Shown here: positions 23,403-32,388 of the stretch, in pieces
How the letters are laid out: the number at the start of each line of letters is the position of its first letter
Position numbering within the stretch: position 1 is the stretch's first letter
NCBI GenBank assembly: GCA_964639505.1
Contig: CAZXDL010000006.1
Span: 1-54,358 of the forward strand
Direction of reading: 5' to 3'
DNA from: CAZXDL01 sp964639505
GTDB taxonomy: Bacteria; Patescibacteriota; Saccharimonadia; Saccharimonadales; UBA4665
DNA length: 54,358 bases
Program-made: the position numbers and the translations under genes
Notes under the pieces: model-generated
Told to the model about the DNA's origin: nothing
Database searches by the model: none
Seen by the model: the letters and a program-made list of their open reading frames with translations, nothing else

Positions 23403-25069
23403 CCTAAATCGATAACCTTTTTTGCAGTTGGGCTGTTGTTAATAACTAAACTTCGCATATAAGCCGTCGGCTCAATCGGGGCTGGTTTGACGATTTGTTT
23501 GATCTCAACCGAACGATCTTTATTAAATACAATGCTTATCGCGCCGTTAAATGCGTGATCTCTTTTTCTGAACTCGCGTAAAACAACAGCCCCAGCTTTG
23601 CCAGGACCCTTATAAATTGATCGATTATCGACTGAACCTGACGCGGTTACGTTTATTAGGCTCTGCACGAGACGACCTGTGAGCGAAACATAGCTTCTGA
23701 ATATGGGATGGGTCGTGTTTTTATCATCATTATGACGAATCCCATGACCGCTGCTGACATTATTGGCGCAGCCTCGGAGGATTGTTTCAAATGCCGCTTC
23801 TGGAGTATGGACGTCAACATCGGGAGCAACACCAGTTTTATCTAATATATCGCAGGCTGTCTCAGCGACGGCCGAGCCCTGTATAGCCAGCTCACGTTCT
23901 AGTTCAGCCTGGCTTAAAGGAGGTTTGCTTGTACCCCAGCGTGTGCTGCGAGGATCTGGATAACTGACGTGCTTGACACCGTTAATTAAGCTTACCGAAA
24001 CTGCCTGTTTTGGAGCTGCTTGGTCGTGATTACCCTTAATAAACAACCGTGGGATGGGCCCTATCGAACGAATAATTTGTTTTTCGCAACCATTCTCAAA
24101 CGGCCATTTCTTGCCATTTGTTTGCCGATCCCCGGTATCGATAAAATAACTCGGCTGTAGAGTTCTGACCAATGTAGGTAAAATAGTATCCGTATAAGGG
24201 CCATTACACAGCACCCCTGTCTCATTTAGTTCGGTCTCGACATCAGACCCAAATTTATAGCTAAGGCCACCGTTTCGTTCAAAGTTACCTAGTTTGGCAG
24301 ACAAATTGCTGTTAATTAATGTCCACTCGTTCCGTCCTTTATCCAGCCTTGCTACTATCTTGTCGACCGCTTCACTTAAGTCTTCACCTTTTATTGATGC
24401 GTCCTTTAAATATGGTGAGCGGCTGGTTATGCTTGCGGGCAGGGGATGACCTGCGTCATTCATATTTTGAATTATTTGATCACCGCTATAACCACATCCG
24501 GCAAGGGCGGCCAATCCAGCTGGCAAAACTACGTATTTCTTACGGCCAGAAAAAACATTTTTAAGTCTGCCAAGTGCTCCGTAGCGGCGCAGTGCCACGG
24601 CGCCAAGTATTGGTAAAATTATTACTCCGGCTACCGAGCCCTCTATGACTCGTCCAGTTAAACCGTCTTTAATTGGATCAACAACGCCAACTTGGGGCTG
24701 AGCAGCAAGCTTGGTGAATTTTTTAATCGATTGTTGGGTATTTATGGCTTGTGTTACTTCTTGCACAACTTTGCCACCTTTTAACTCAAGTTTGACGCCC
24801 CCGAAACCAGGTATGCTAGTCGATACGGGAGCGTACGGTAAGCCGAGTTCATCTTGATCGTTTCTTACGACCAGACCATGTTCGTGCGGTGCGAATGAAG
24901 CTGCGACCTGCACATCTTTGTCGAGAGTAATGCTTACAGGTTTAACTTGGGTGCTAAATGCTCCGGCCATTGCGCCAATTGCTGCTCCTGCAACAGTCGC
25001 GCTTACAACTTGGCCAGTCCTTGCGCAAGCTAACGCGCTGACTTCACCACCTCGCTCGGGGTCGATCAT
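23399..25069 (-). CDS. Membrane-associated calcineurin-like metallophosphoesterase
   Basis: The 556-residue protein has a hydrophobic segment near the N-terminus (VVSATVAGAAIGAMAGAF), an outer region, a second membrane segment (VIEGSVAGVIILPILGAVAL), a basic loop and a third hydrophobic stretch (YVVLPAGLAALAGCGYSG). A phosphoesterase domain follows (about 300-500) with YFIDTGDRQTNG, LFIKGNHDQAA and SSGHGIRH, matching the G-D, G-N-H-D and G-H-x-x-H metal-binding blocks. The first D-x-H block is not obvious, so activity is not certain. The substrate is unknown; secreted phosphoesterases act on nucleotides or wall polymers. It is divergent from alaS (58 nt between starts) and shares the CTAG stop with mnmA. 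Confidence 0.72.
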   Translation of the reverse strand: MIDPERGGEVSALACARTGQVVSATVAGAAIGAMAGAFSTQVKPVSITLDKDVQVAASFAPHEHGLVVRNDQDELGLPYAPVSTSIPGFGGVKLELKGGKVVQEVTQAINTQQSIKKFTKLAAQPQVGVVDPIKDGLTGRVIEGSVAGVIILPILGAVALRRYGALGRLKNVFSGRKKYVVLPAGLAALAGCGYSGDQIIQNMNDAGHPLPASITSRSPYLKDASIKGEDLSEAVDKIVARLDKGRNEWTLINSNLSAKLGNFERNGGLSYKFGSDVETELNETGVLCNGPYTDTILPTLVRTLQPSYFIDTGDRQTNGKKWPFENGCEKQIIRSIGPIPRLFIKGNHDQAAPKQAVSVSLINGVKHVSYPDPRSTRWGTSKPPLSQAELERELAIQGSAVAETACDILDKTGVAPDVDVHTPEAAFETILRGCANNVSSGHGIRHNDDKNTTHPIFRSYVSLTGRLVQSLINVTASGSVDNRSIYKGPGKAGAVVLREFRKRDHAFNGAISIVFNKDRSVEIKQIVKPAPIEPTAYMRSLVINNSPTAKKVIDLG

Positions 25070-25109
25070 AAACCAAGCATGCTATTAAACTTAGTATTCG
25101 TCAATAGTT

Positions 25110-25118
25110 TGTTATAAT
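25110..25118 (+). promoter_or_regulatory. Extended -10 promoter of alaS
   Basis: TGT-TATAAT ends 9 nt before ATG 25128, predicting an almost leaderless mRNA. It lies in a 58-nt gap between divergent genes. Confidence 0.65.
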
Positions 25119-25127
25119 TTTACAGAT

Positions 25128-27014
25128 ATGACAGCTCAGGAAATCCGGAAAGCTTATTTAGATTTTTGTATCGAACGCGGACACAAAGTAATCCCGCGGG
25201 CGCTTTTGGTGCCGTACAACGATCCGACCACGCTGTTTACTGGTTCTGGCATGCAGCCGCTAATTCCATACTTGCTTGGCGAGCCACATACTCAAGGGAC
25301 TCGGTTGGTCGATAGCCAGACCTGTTTACGTGCACAAGATATCGAAGAAGTCGGTGACAACCGGCATACGACTTTCTTTGAAATGCTGGGCAATTGGTCG
25401 CTGGGCGACTATTTCAAGCAGGAACAGCTGCCTTGGTTTTTTGAATTTTTAACAGATGTGGTTGGACTTGATGCAAGTAAGCTTTATGTAACTGCGTTCA
25501 TCGGCGATGAAAAAAATAAGATTCCAAAAGATACCGAAAGTGCCGAAATACTCAAAGGCTTGTTTAAGCAAAAAGACATCGACGCCAAGGTGGTTGATAT
25601 CGGTTCTGAAGCCGATGGCTACAAAAAAGGCATGCAGGGTGGACGCATATTTTATTATGATGCCGCTAAAAACTGGTGGTGCCGTGCTGGCAAGATTGAT
25701 GATATGCCGGCTGGCGAGCCCGGTGGGCCTGATAGCGAAGTTTTTTACGAATTTGATTTTATTGAGCACGACACCAAATGGGGTGAGCACTGCCATCCAA
25801 ACTGCGATTGCGGGCGGTTCATGGAAATTGGCAACTCCGTCTTTATGGAGTACGTTAAAACTGAGTCAGGGTTTGAGAAGCTCCCCAAGCAAAACGTTGA
25901 CTTTGGTGGCGGTTTAGAGCGAATTGCAGCAGCTCAGCTAAATTCTCCAGATGTATTTAAGATCAGCATTTTGAAGCCGATTACAGATAAGCTAGAAGAA
26001 ATTTCTGGCAAAAGCTACGAAAGCCACACCGAAAGTATGCGCGTTATTGCTGATCACCTACGTGCCGCCACTTTTCTAGCCGTTGACGGGGTTGTGCCAA
26101 GCAATAAAGAGCAGGGTTACGTAATGCGTCGCTTAGTTCGCCGTGCTATTCGCTTCGCTTTTGAGCTTGGTGTTGAGCAAAACTTCCTTGAGCAAGTTGT
26201 GCCGGTAATTACAGATCTTTATAAAGAAGATTTTCCGGAAGTTGCCAAGGCTCGCGACAAAGTGATCGAAACGCTCGCCAAAGAAGAAAAAATCTTCCGT
26301 CAAACCCTCCGCAAAGGCATCAATGAGTTTAATAAGCTCGCCGGCAAAGAATTGACGGGAGAAGTTATTTTCAAGTTATACGATACTTACGGCTTCCCGA
26401 CAGAGCTAACGCACGAGGAAGCTTTCAAACAAGACATTCCGATCGCTAACACAGCTCAGGCCGATTTTGACAAATTAATGCAAGAGCAGCGCCAGCGTTC
26501 GCAAACTGCCAGTAAGGGCACATTTAAGGGTGGACTTGGCGGGCAGACCGAGCAGCACAAAAAGTACCACACTGCTACGCACTTGATGTACCAAGCTCTT
26601 CGTGATGTGCTGGGCGATCATGTGATCCAAAACGGCTCAAATATTACCGAAGAACGGCTGCGATTTGACTTCTCTCATCCTGAAAAAGTTACGCCAGATC
26701 AGATTAAGCAGGTTGAAGACATAGTCAATCAACAGATCGATAAAGACTTGAAGGTGTCATTTCATGAATATCCAACTAAGGTTGCTATCGAAGAGAGGGG
26801 TGCGCTGGGGCAGTTTGGCGATCGCTACGGCGATACAGTTAAAGTTTATAAAATGATTGCCGATGGCGCCGATAAGCCGTTCAGCTTTGAAATCTGTGGC
26901 GGCCCGCACGTCAATCACACAAAAGAGTTAGCCGAGGGTGGCAAAAAATTCAAAATAATCAAAGAAGAGTCTAGTTCTGCCGGCATACGCCGCATAAAAG
27001 CCGTCTTAGCTTGA
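25128..27014 (+). CDS. alaS: Alanyl-tRNA synthetase, short form without the C-terminal domain
   Basis: AlaRS charges tRNA-Ala and edits mischarged serine and glycine. The 628-residue protein has the class II catalytic core (MTAQEIRKAYLDFCIERGHK; motif 2 region TTFFEMLGNWSLGDYF; motif 3 region DFGGGLERIAA), the helical tRNA-recognition domain and the editing domain with HTATHLMYQ (about 482) and CGGPHVNHT (about 591). It stops after the SAD segment (SSAGIRRIKAVLA). The DHHA1/C-Ala domain of ordinary bacterial AlaRS (about 870 residues) is missing. The stop is followed by normal intergenic sequence, so this looks like a natural short form and not a frameshift. Confidence 0.95.
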   Translation: MTAQEIRKAYLDFCIERGHKVIPRALLVPYNDPTTLFTGSGMQPLIPYLLGEPHTQGTRLVDSQTCLRAQDIEEVGDNRHTTFFEMLGNWSLGDYFKQEQLPWFFEFLTDVVGLDASKLYVTAFIGDEKNKIPKDTESAEILKGLFKQKDIDAKVVDIGSEADGYKKGMQGGRIFYYDAAKNWWCRAGKIDDMPAGEPGGPDSEVFYEFDFIEHDTKWGEHCHPNCDCGRFMEIGNSVFMEYVKTESGFEKLPKQNVDFGGGLERIAAAQLNSPDVFKISILKPITDKLEEISGKSYESHTESMRVIADHLRAATFLAVDGVVPSNKEQGYVMRRLVRRAIRFAFELGVEQNFLEQVVPVITDLYKEDFPEVAKARDKVIETLAKEEKIFRQTLRKGINEFNKLAGKELTGEVIFKLYDTYGFPTELTHEEAFKQDIPIANTAQADFDKLMQEQRQRSQTASKGTFKGGLGGQTEQHKKYHTATHLMYQALRDVLGDHVIQNGSNITEERLRFDFSHPEKVTPDQIKQVEDIVNQQIDKDLKVSFHEYPTKVAIEERGALGQFGDRYGDTVKVYKMIADGADKPFSFEICGGPHVNHTKELAEGGKKFKIIKEESSSAGIRRIKAVLA

Positions 27015-27038
27015 ATTGTTGCTTTATTTTTCACAAAG

Positions 27039-27047
27039 TGGCAAAAT
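27039..27047 (+). promoter_or_regulatory. Extended -10 promoter that fixes the start at 27054
   Basis: TGG-CAAAAT ends exactly 6 nt before ATG 27054. An in-frame ATG at 27048 directly abuts the box and would lie upstream of the transcription start. Confidence 0.5.
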
Positions 27048-27053
27048 ATGCCC

Positions 27054-27599
27054 ATGGCTAAGGAGCAATATCCCGGTCACCCTGATAGGGTTGTCCTAAA
27101 GGGCTTCCATAACTTTTCGCATCAAGAACTCAACGCCTTTTTAAAATTTGCTGCGAATCTAGGATTGAAGTACGACCTAGGCATTCCACTACCTAAAGTT
27201 GATCCAGAATTTAACGACCCGCAACCACCACTTATAGTACGAAAAAACGAGTCCGATGCAGATATTACAGAATACGAGCTTACCAAAGATGATTTTAGGT
27301 GGACAGTAGGAAGATATGGCTATGCGCGAAGAACAGCCAGTGGGTTATATAACGCGGTACTTAATTCTGAGGCAAGCAAGACACAATCATCTGAGTTAAC
27401 AGATGAGCAGTCAACTCGCTACCTGCTTTTCGGCGATGTAGCACGGCTTTTTGTTGAAGACACAGCCGGGCACCGCCCGATTGATGATGTCGATCGTATT
27501 GGTCCTCGCAGTGAAGAAATGTTGAAGCTGGTTGTCGCCGATAAACAGGCTCAGATTGAAGAGTTTCAGCTTCAATCGCCAGATGTTCAGGCTGCCTAA
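27054..27599 (+). CDS. Soluble protein of unknown function
   Basis: The 181-residue protein has no membrane segment or known motif. It contains an aromatic/basic central stretch (DDFRWTVGRYGYARRTASGL) and an acidic region with GDVARLFVEDTAG, and it ends with a Gln/Glu-rich helix. I place the start at the second ATG because the -10 box lies 6 nt before it. It sits alone between alaS and the ftsA-like gene, each with its own promoter. Confidence 0.7.
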   Translation: MAKEQYPGHPDRVVLKGFHNFSHQELNAFLKFAANLGLKYDLGIPLPKVDPEFNDPQPPLIVRKNESDADITEYELTKDDFRWTVGRYGYARRTASGLYNAVLNSEASKTQSSELTDEQSTRYLLFGDVARLFVEDTAGHRPIDDVDRIGPRSEEMLKLVVADKQAQIEEFQLQSPDVQAA

Positions 27600-27627
27600 T
27601 TTTTGAAGCTATTCTCAGGGGTTAGTG

Positions 27628-27636
27628 TGGTAAAAT
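27628..27636 (+). promoter_or_regulatory. Extended -10 promoter of the ftsA-like gene
   Basis: TGG-TAAAAT is followed by 7 nt and then ATG 27644. The upstream in-frame ATG at 27638 is only 1 nt from the box and is unlikely to be in the message. Confidence 0.6.
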
Positions 27637-27643
27637 AATGGAT

Positions 27644-28975
27644 ATGCTTCAAAAAGTTAAGAGCGTTAGCAAAACAGCTGCGCAACGTGCTAAACAGGGC
27701 GCCAGCAAGGCTTCTTCGACCGTTAAGGCAAAAGCTGGCAAGCAAGATGATCAATATCTCGTAGCACTTGATATCGGTACCGAATTCGTTAAGTCACTAA
27801 TCGGCAAGGTTAATAAAGAAACCAGTACTGTTGACATCATTGGTGTTGGCCGCGCACACCAAAGTCTAACTGATATGCAGGCCGGTGCGATCGCGGATAT
27901 AGCCGGAGTTGTTGAGAACTGCGACAAGGCTTTAAATCAGGCCGAAGAGCAGGCTGGTATAAGCGTACGCACCTGCATAATTGGTATAGCCGGTGAGCTA
28001 GTTAAGGGCACCACCACCACGGTGCGAGTCGCCCGCAAACAATCAGATAAGCCGCTCGATATCACAGAGATGGAAAAGATTATTAACCTTGTCCAAAACC
28101 GAGCCCAAACCAAGGCCAAGCAGCAGCTGGCATGGGAGCTTGGCGGCAAAGAAGTTGAAGTAAGACTCGTTAATAGCGCCTTAGTCAGTATTGAAATCGA
28201 CGGTTATCCTGTTACCAATCCGATTGGTTTTCAGGGTAAAGATGTAGTTGTACAGTTATATACAGCTTTTGCGCCGATGATTCATATTGGCGCACTCGAA
28301 AAAACCGCCAGTGAGCTAGATCTTGATCTGTTAGCAGTAGCAGCCGAGCCTTTTGCTGTAGCAAGAGCTGTCATTGGCAATAATCCCAATCAGTCACTTA
28401 GCGCCATTCTCATGGATGTTGGCGGTGGTACAACCGATATCGCGGTGATTAATGAAGGCGGCGTGCAGGGTACTAAGATGTTTGGTATTGGCGGCCGCGC
28501 TTATACTAAGGGCATTGAACGCGATTTAAGCGTGGATTTCGAAAAGGCCGAAGAGCTCAAAGTCGGTTTAAGCGACAATAAAGCTCCGGTCGCAAAACGG
28601 CCAGCCATCGAAAAAGCTCTGGGCAAAACTGCTGATGTATGGATAGGCGGCATCGAGCTAGCCTTGAGCGAATTCACAAAACTTGACCACTTGCCACACC
28701 GCATGTTCCTCTGTGGCGGCGGCTCTTCACTAGATTTACTAATGGACAGACTGCAAGATTCAGACTGGTACAAATCATTGCCTTTTACCCGCAAGCCAAG
28801 CGTTCACCATATCCGCCCTGAGCAAGTTACCGGTATAAAAGATCTGACTGGCGATGTTAGCGACCACACGTTCATAACTGCAATGGGCTTGCTGCGCGTT
28901 GGCATGGATACTATGCAGTTCGCCGATGGCGGCGCGTCAATCCGAGATAAAATTGATAAAATGTTAAGCGTATAA
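27644..28975 (+). CDS. FtsA/PilM-like actin-fold ATPase
   Basis: This 443-residue protein has a basic N-terminal tail of about 35 residues, then the actin phosphate-1 loop LVALDIGTEFVKSLIG, an SHS2-like insertion, the phosphate-2 loop ILMDVGGGTTDIAVI and an adenosine motif (MFLCGGGSSLD). The insertion in place of actin domain 1B fits FtsA and PilM. FtsA tethers FtsZ to the membrane; PilM supports type IV pili by binding the cytoplasmic end of PilN. The C-terminal segment (IRDKIDKMLSV) could be a weak amphipathic helix. The next gene encodes a membrane protein with a folded cytoplasmic N-terminus, which favours a PilM-like scaffold, but FtsA remains possible. Confidence 0.8.
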   Translation: MLQKVKSVSKTAAQRAKQGASKASSTVKAKAGKQDDQYLVALDIGTEFVKSLIGKVNKETSTVDIIGVGRAHQSLTDMQAGAIADIAGVVENCDKALNQAEEQAGISVRTCIIGIAGELVKGTTTTVRVARKQSDKPLDITEMEKIINLVQNRAQTKAKQQLAWELGGKEVEVRLVNSALVSIEIDGYPVTNPIGFQGKDVVVQLYTAFAPMIHIGALEKTASELDLDLLAVAAEPFAVARAVIGNNPNQSLSAILMDVGGGTTDIAVINEGGVQGTKMFGIGGRAYTKGIERDLSVDFEKAEELKVGLSDNKAPVAKRPAIEKALGKTADVWIGGIELALSEFTKLDHLPHRMFLCGGGSSLDLLMDRLQDSDWYKSLPFTRKPSVHHIRPEQVTGIKDLTGDVSDHTFITAMGLLRVGMDTMQFADGGASIRDKIDKMLSV

Positions 28976-28980
28976 CGATT

Positions 28981-30711
28981 ATGGCAGCAACCGACAAAGA
29001 CACCATTTACATAGATATCGACGATGAAATCACAGGCATTATTGATAAGCTCAAAGCCAGTGACGGTAAAATCGTCGCGTTAGTGTTGCCAAAGCGTGCC
29101 ACCGTCTTTCAAAGCATCGTAAATATGAAGCTGCTCAAGCGGGCGGCCGACAGCGAAAAAAAGAATCTGGTTTTAATCACATCTGAAGCTGGGCTACTTC
29201 CACTGGCTGGTGCCGCAGGTGTCCATGTTGCCAAATCGCTGACCAGTAAACCAGTTATACCGACAGGCCCCGAAGATCTCGACGATGACGAAGAAGTTGA
29301 CGAAGATGCCACCGAAGAACTCGAGCAAGACGAAGAACCAGAGCCAGACCCTAAGGCCCCAGTTGGTAAGCTGGCTGCGGCTGGATTGGCAGGTGCCGCT
29401 GTGGCAGGCGCTGCAAAAGACGACGAGGTTGAAACCTTAGATCTAGATAATGATGACATTAAGCCCGACCTCGATGCGCCTGACAAAAAGTCATTTACTC
29501 CTCCCAAAAAAGACAAAAAACTCAAAGTGCCTGATTTTGATCGTTTCCGCCTGATCTTAATCGCAGGCGGTCTGGCGCTAATACTACTTATTATTGCTTT
29601 CGTGTTTGCTAACAACGTGCTGCCTAGCGCCACCATCACTATCAAAACCAACGCCAGCACCGTTGACGTAAATATGGATCTAAATCTTTCAACCGACGCT
29701 AAAACGCTCGACGAAAAAACCAACACCGTACCCGCCAAAGTCACCACTGCCTCTAAGACCTACACCCAGCAAACCGCAGCCACTGGCCAAAAAAACAACG
29801 GCAACAAAGCCAGCGGCACAGTTACGGTTACTAACTGTACCGATAATGATGTCGCACTCGCAGCCGGCACGGGCATGAGTTCAAATGGCAATACTTATAT
29901 AACGCAACAAACAGTTAATGTGCCTGCTAGTGATTTCTTTTCTAACGGATCATGTAAAAAGAACCACTCAGCTTCTGTTAACGTAATAGCTCAAAACGGT
30001 GGGACTAACTATAACCTATCGAGCGGTGCTAGCTTCGCTGTAGCTGGATACTCAAAACTAACTGGCCAAAGCGGCAATATCACTGGTGGCACAGATAGTA
30101 TCGTCAAGATCGTGACTCAAAATGACGTTAATACAGCCAAGTCGAAAATTACTCCGGCCGATGACGAAATGAAGAAAACGCTCAGCGATCAACTCAAAAA
30201 AGATAATTTGTATCCGATTGTGGCGACCTATGCTGCGGCGCCTGCGACTACGACTTCTAGCCCTAATGTCGGTGACCCAGGCGATACAGTAACAGTCACA
30301 GAAACAGTTAGTTACACTATGTTTGGGGTTAAACAAGACGATCTTAACACGTTGCTCGACAACGCCATCAAAGATCAACTAGACAGCAATAAGCAGAGTA
30401 TCTTAGATAATGGATTGAATTCGATGGTGTATAACGTCGACACGCTGACGGCTACGACTGCTAAGATGACAGCCAGCACAACCGCGACCGTTGGGCCCGA
30501 CCTAGATGTGGCAACAATCACCAAAGAGTCAGCCGGTCAGAAGCCAGGTGCAATTAAAGACAAGTTGCGTACTAATCCTGATGTAACCGATGTACAAGTC
30601 AAACTGAGCCCGTTCTGGGTAAGTTCAGTGCCCAACAAAGAATCCAAGATTAAAGTAATTATCGCCAAGCCGGCCAGCAATTCTAATAGCTCAAATGCCA
30701 ACGACCAATAG
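28981..30711 (+). CDS. Membrane protein with cytoplasmic domain and baseplate-J-like outer domain
   Basis: The 576-residue protein starts with a compact domain of about 100 residues (IDIDDEITGIIDKLKASDGK, then VALVLPKRATVFQSIVN and LVLITSEAGLLPLAGAAGVH) that reads as an alpha/beta fold. An acidic linker of about 85 residues, one membrane helix (RLILIAGGLALILLIIAFVF, about 190-210) and a long outer part follow. The outer part has SGTVTVTNCTDNDVALAAGT and NVPASDFFSNGSC, typical of baseplate J/gp47-like domains, then two further domains. A -10-like TATAAC overlaps the ftsA-like stop, 4 nt before this ATG. Function is unknown; a surface or pilus-like assembly is inferred from the pairing. Confidence 0.75.
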   Translation: MAATDKDTIYIDIDDEITGIIDKLKASDGKIVALVLPKRATVFQSIVNMKLLKRAADSEKKNLVLITSEAGLLPLAGAAGVHVAKSLTSKPVIPTGPEDLDDDEEVDEDATEELEQDEEPEPDPKAPVGKLAAAGLAGAAVAGAAKDDEVETLDLDNDDIKPDLDAPDKKSFTPPKKDKKLKVPDFDRFRLILIAGGLALILLIIAFVFANNVLPSATITIKTNASTVDVNMDLNLSTDAKTLDEKTNTVPAKVTTASKTYTQQTAATGQKNNGNKASGTVTVTNCTDNDVALAAGTGMSSNGNTYITQQTVNVPASDFFSNGSCKKNHSASVNVIAQNGGTNYNLSSGASFAVAGYSKLTGQSGNITGGTDSIVKIVTQNDVNTAKSKITPADDEMKKTLSDQLKKDNLYPIVATYAAAPATTTSSPNVGDPGDTVTVTETVSYTMFGVKQDDLNTLLDNAIKDQLDSNKQSILDNGLNSMVYNVDTLTATTAKMTASTTATVGPDLDVATITKESAGQKPGAIKDKLRTNPDVTDVQVKLSPFWVSSVPNKESKIKVIIAKPASNSNSSNANDQ

Positions 30712-31117
30712 TTCCGTACTAGCCCTCGATGTGGGATCAAGGCGGGTAGGGGTGGCTATCGCGTCTTATTCGGCTCGTCTGCCCAGACCATTAACGACAT
30801 TGATACAGGGCGAAGGTTTCCTCGACGAGCTTAAAAAAATCGTCGAAGCTGAAGACGTGTCAGATATAGTTATCGGTTTGCCGAGGGGCATGCAAGGCCA
30901 AGACACAGAGCAGACGATTGCGATCGCTACCTTTGCTAAAGAAATCAAACATCAAATTGATTTGCCGGTTCACTTTCAGGATGAGGCCGTTACCTCTAAA
31001 TTGGCGGAATCTGAACTTCAGGCTAGAGGTAAAAATTACGCAAAGGCGGACATTGACGCGCTGGCCGCGACTTATATTCTAGAGGATTGGTTCGCTGATC
31101 ATAAGGATCAAGCGTGA
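30695..31117 (+). CDS. ruvX: RuvX/YqgF pre-16S rRNA nuclease family
   Basis: The 140-residue RNase H-fold protein matches YqgF, which matures the 5' end of 16S rRNA. Visible motifs are LALDVGSRRVGVAI (first Asp), DIVIGLPRGMQG (Glu/Gly region), FQDEAVTSKLAE (second acidic site) and DIDALAATYILEDW (last Asp). The start lies 17 nt inside the preceding gene. The stop overlaps the mltG start in GTGA. Confidence 0.93.
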   Translation: MPTTNSSVLALDVGSRRVGVAIASYSARLPRPLTTLIQGEGFLDELKKIVEAEDVSDIVIGLPRGMQGQDTEQTIAIATFAKEIKHQIDLPVHFQDEAVTSKLAESELQARGKNYAKADIDALAATYILEDWFADHKDQA

Positions 31118-32160
31118 AATTTTTTAAATCTCCCAAAAAAATCCGCCCATCAAAACGAGTTTGGCTAGTTGTGTTATTTGCGGTCCTCGCCTTGCTGACC
31201 GCTATTGGAATTAAGCATCTATATAATGTCGGGCTTGGTCCAGTCAGTTCAAGTCAGCAAACTCAAATATTTACGGTCGAAAAAGGTGCAACCGTAAAAC
31301 AGATATCGTCAAACCTCGAAAAAAGCAATTTGATAAGGAGTGCCTGGGCGTTTCAGATCTACGTCCATGGTCGAGACTTAAATGATAAGCTGCAGGCTGG
31401 AACTTATGCTTTATCGCCTAGTGATGGTACGCCCAAAATAGTTAAAATATTATCGCAGGGCAAAGTAAGCACGCAGTTGGTAACAATCCTGCCCGGCTCA
31501 AGAATTGACCAGGTTAAAGCTGATCTTATAAATAGCGGCTTCGAACCCTCTGCCGTTGAAAAAGCGCTTAACCCTGACAATTACCCAGATCTGCCAGTCA
31601 TGGCCTTCAAGCCGGCCGATGTTGATACTCTTGAAGGTTTGTTGTGGCCGGATTCGTTTCAAAAACAACCTGATACCGACCCGTCGACTATAATTCGAGC
31701 GTCGTTAACAGAAATGGGCCAGCAGTTGACGCCTGATGTCCAAGCAGCCTTCGCGGCCCAAGGTTTAACGACCTATCAGGGCATAACTTTGGCCTCGATA
31801 ATAATTCAGGAGGTAAATAAGCCCTCCGAACAGGCACAGGCAGCCCAAGTATTTTTGTCTAGGATTAAAGCGGGTATGCCGCTTGGTTCTGATGTAACGG
31901 CTCGTTACGGAGCTATTAAGGCAGGTTACTCGCCAAGTGTATATTATGACTCGGCGTACAACACACACCTACATAGTGGACTGCCACCTACACCCATCAG
32001 CACAATAAATGCCACTTCTCTGGCAGCGGCGACACATCCGGCTAGTACTAATTGGCTATATTTTGTGACCGGTGATGACGGCACAACTCATTTTTCATCA
32101 ACTCTATCGGAACATGAGGCTTTAACCAAGCAATATTGCCACAAATTGTGTGGTAATTAA
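31114..32160 (+). CDS. mltG: Endolytic murein transglycosylase MltG
   Basis: MltG cuts nascent glycan strands at the membrane. The 348-residue protein has a basic N-terminus, one membrane helix (VWLVVLFAVLALLTAIGI), a LysM-like subdomain (FTVEKGATVKQISSNLEKS) and the YceG domain. The catalytic Glu is in ITLASIIIQEVNKPSE; SRIKAGMPLGSDVTARYG and YNTHLHSGLPPTPIS follow. The start is GTG, overlapping the ruvX stop by 4 nt. Pairing of ruvX and mltG is common in bacteria. Confidence 0.95.
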   Translation: MKFFKSPKKIRPSKRVWLVVLFAVLALLTAIGIKHLYNVGLGPVSSSQQTQIFTVEKGATVKQISSNLEKSNLIRSAWAFQIYVHGRDLNDKLQAGTYALSPSDGTPKIVKILSQGKVSTQLVTILPGSRIDQVKADLINSGFEPSAVEKALNPDNYPDLPVMAFKPADVDTLEGLLWPDSFQKQPDTDPSTIIRASLTEMGQQLTPDVQAAFAAQGLTTYQGITLASIIIQEVNKPSEQAQAAQVFLSRIKAGMPLGSDVTARYGAIKAGYSPSVYYDSAYNTHLHSGLPPTPISTINATSLAAATHPASTNWLYFVTGDDGTTHFSSTLSEHEALTKQYCHKLCGN

Positions 32161-32196
32161 CAGAGGTCGAGGGTCAAATTTTTTAGCATAAAAACC

Positions 32197-32224
32197 TTGA
32201 TTTATTGACTAAATTTGGTACAAT
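32197..32224 (+). promoter_or_regulatory. Promoter of the LysM-CHAP gene
   Basis: TTGATT (32197-32202) and TACAAT (32219-32224) are 16 bp apart, with TGG before the -10 box. Transcription would start near 32231. The leader then runs about 65 nt to an AGGAG at 32286-32290, or about 158 nt to the first ATG. Confidence 0.55.
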
Positions 32225-32388
32225 TGTTTGGTAGCATTTTACAGGGGTAGCCTGTTTAAGCCCGGTGGATGTTATAAGTTAAAGTAGGAGATTGTATCAG
32301 TACAACCCCCACCAATTCGATAACCGAACGAATAGCCGTCCCAGAGAACATCAGGTCGGCTAAAACCTATAAGAACTTTGAAGCGAAA

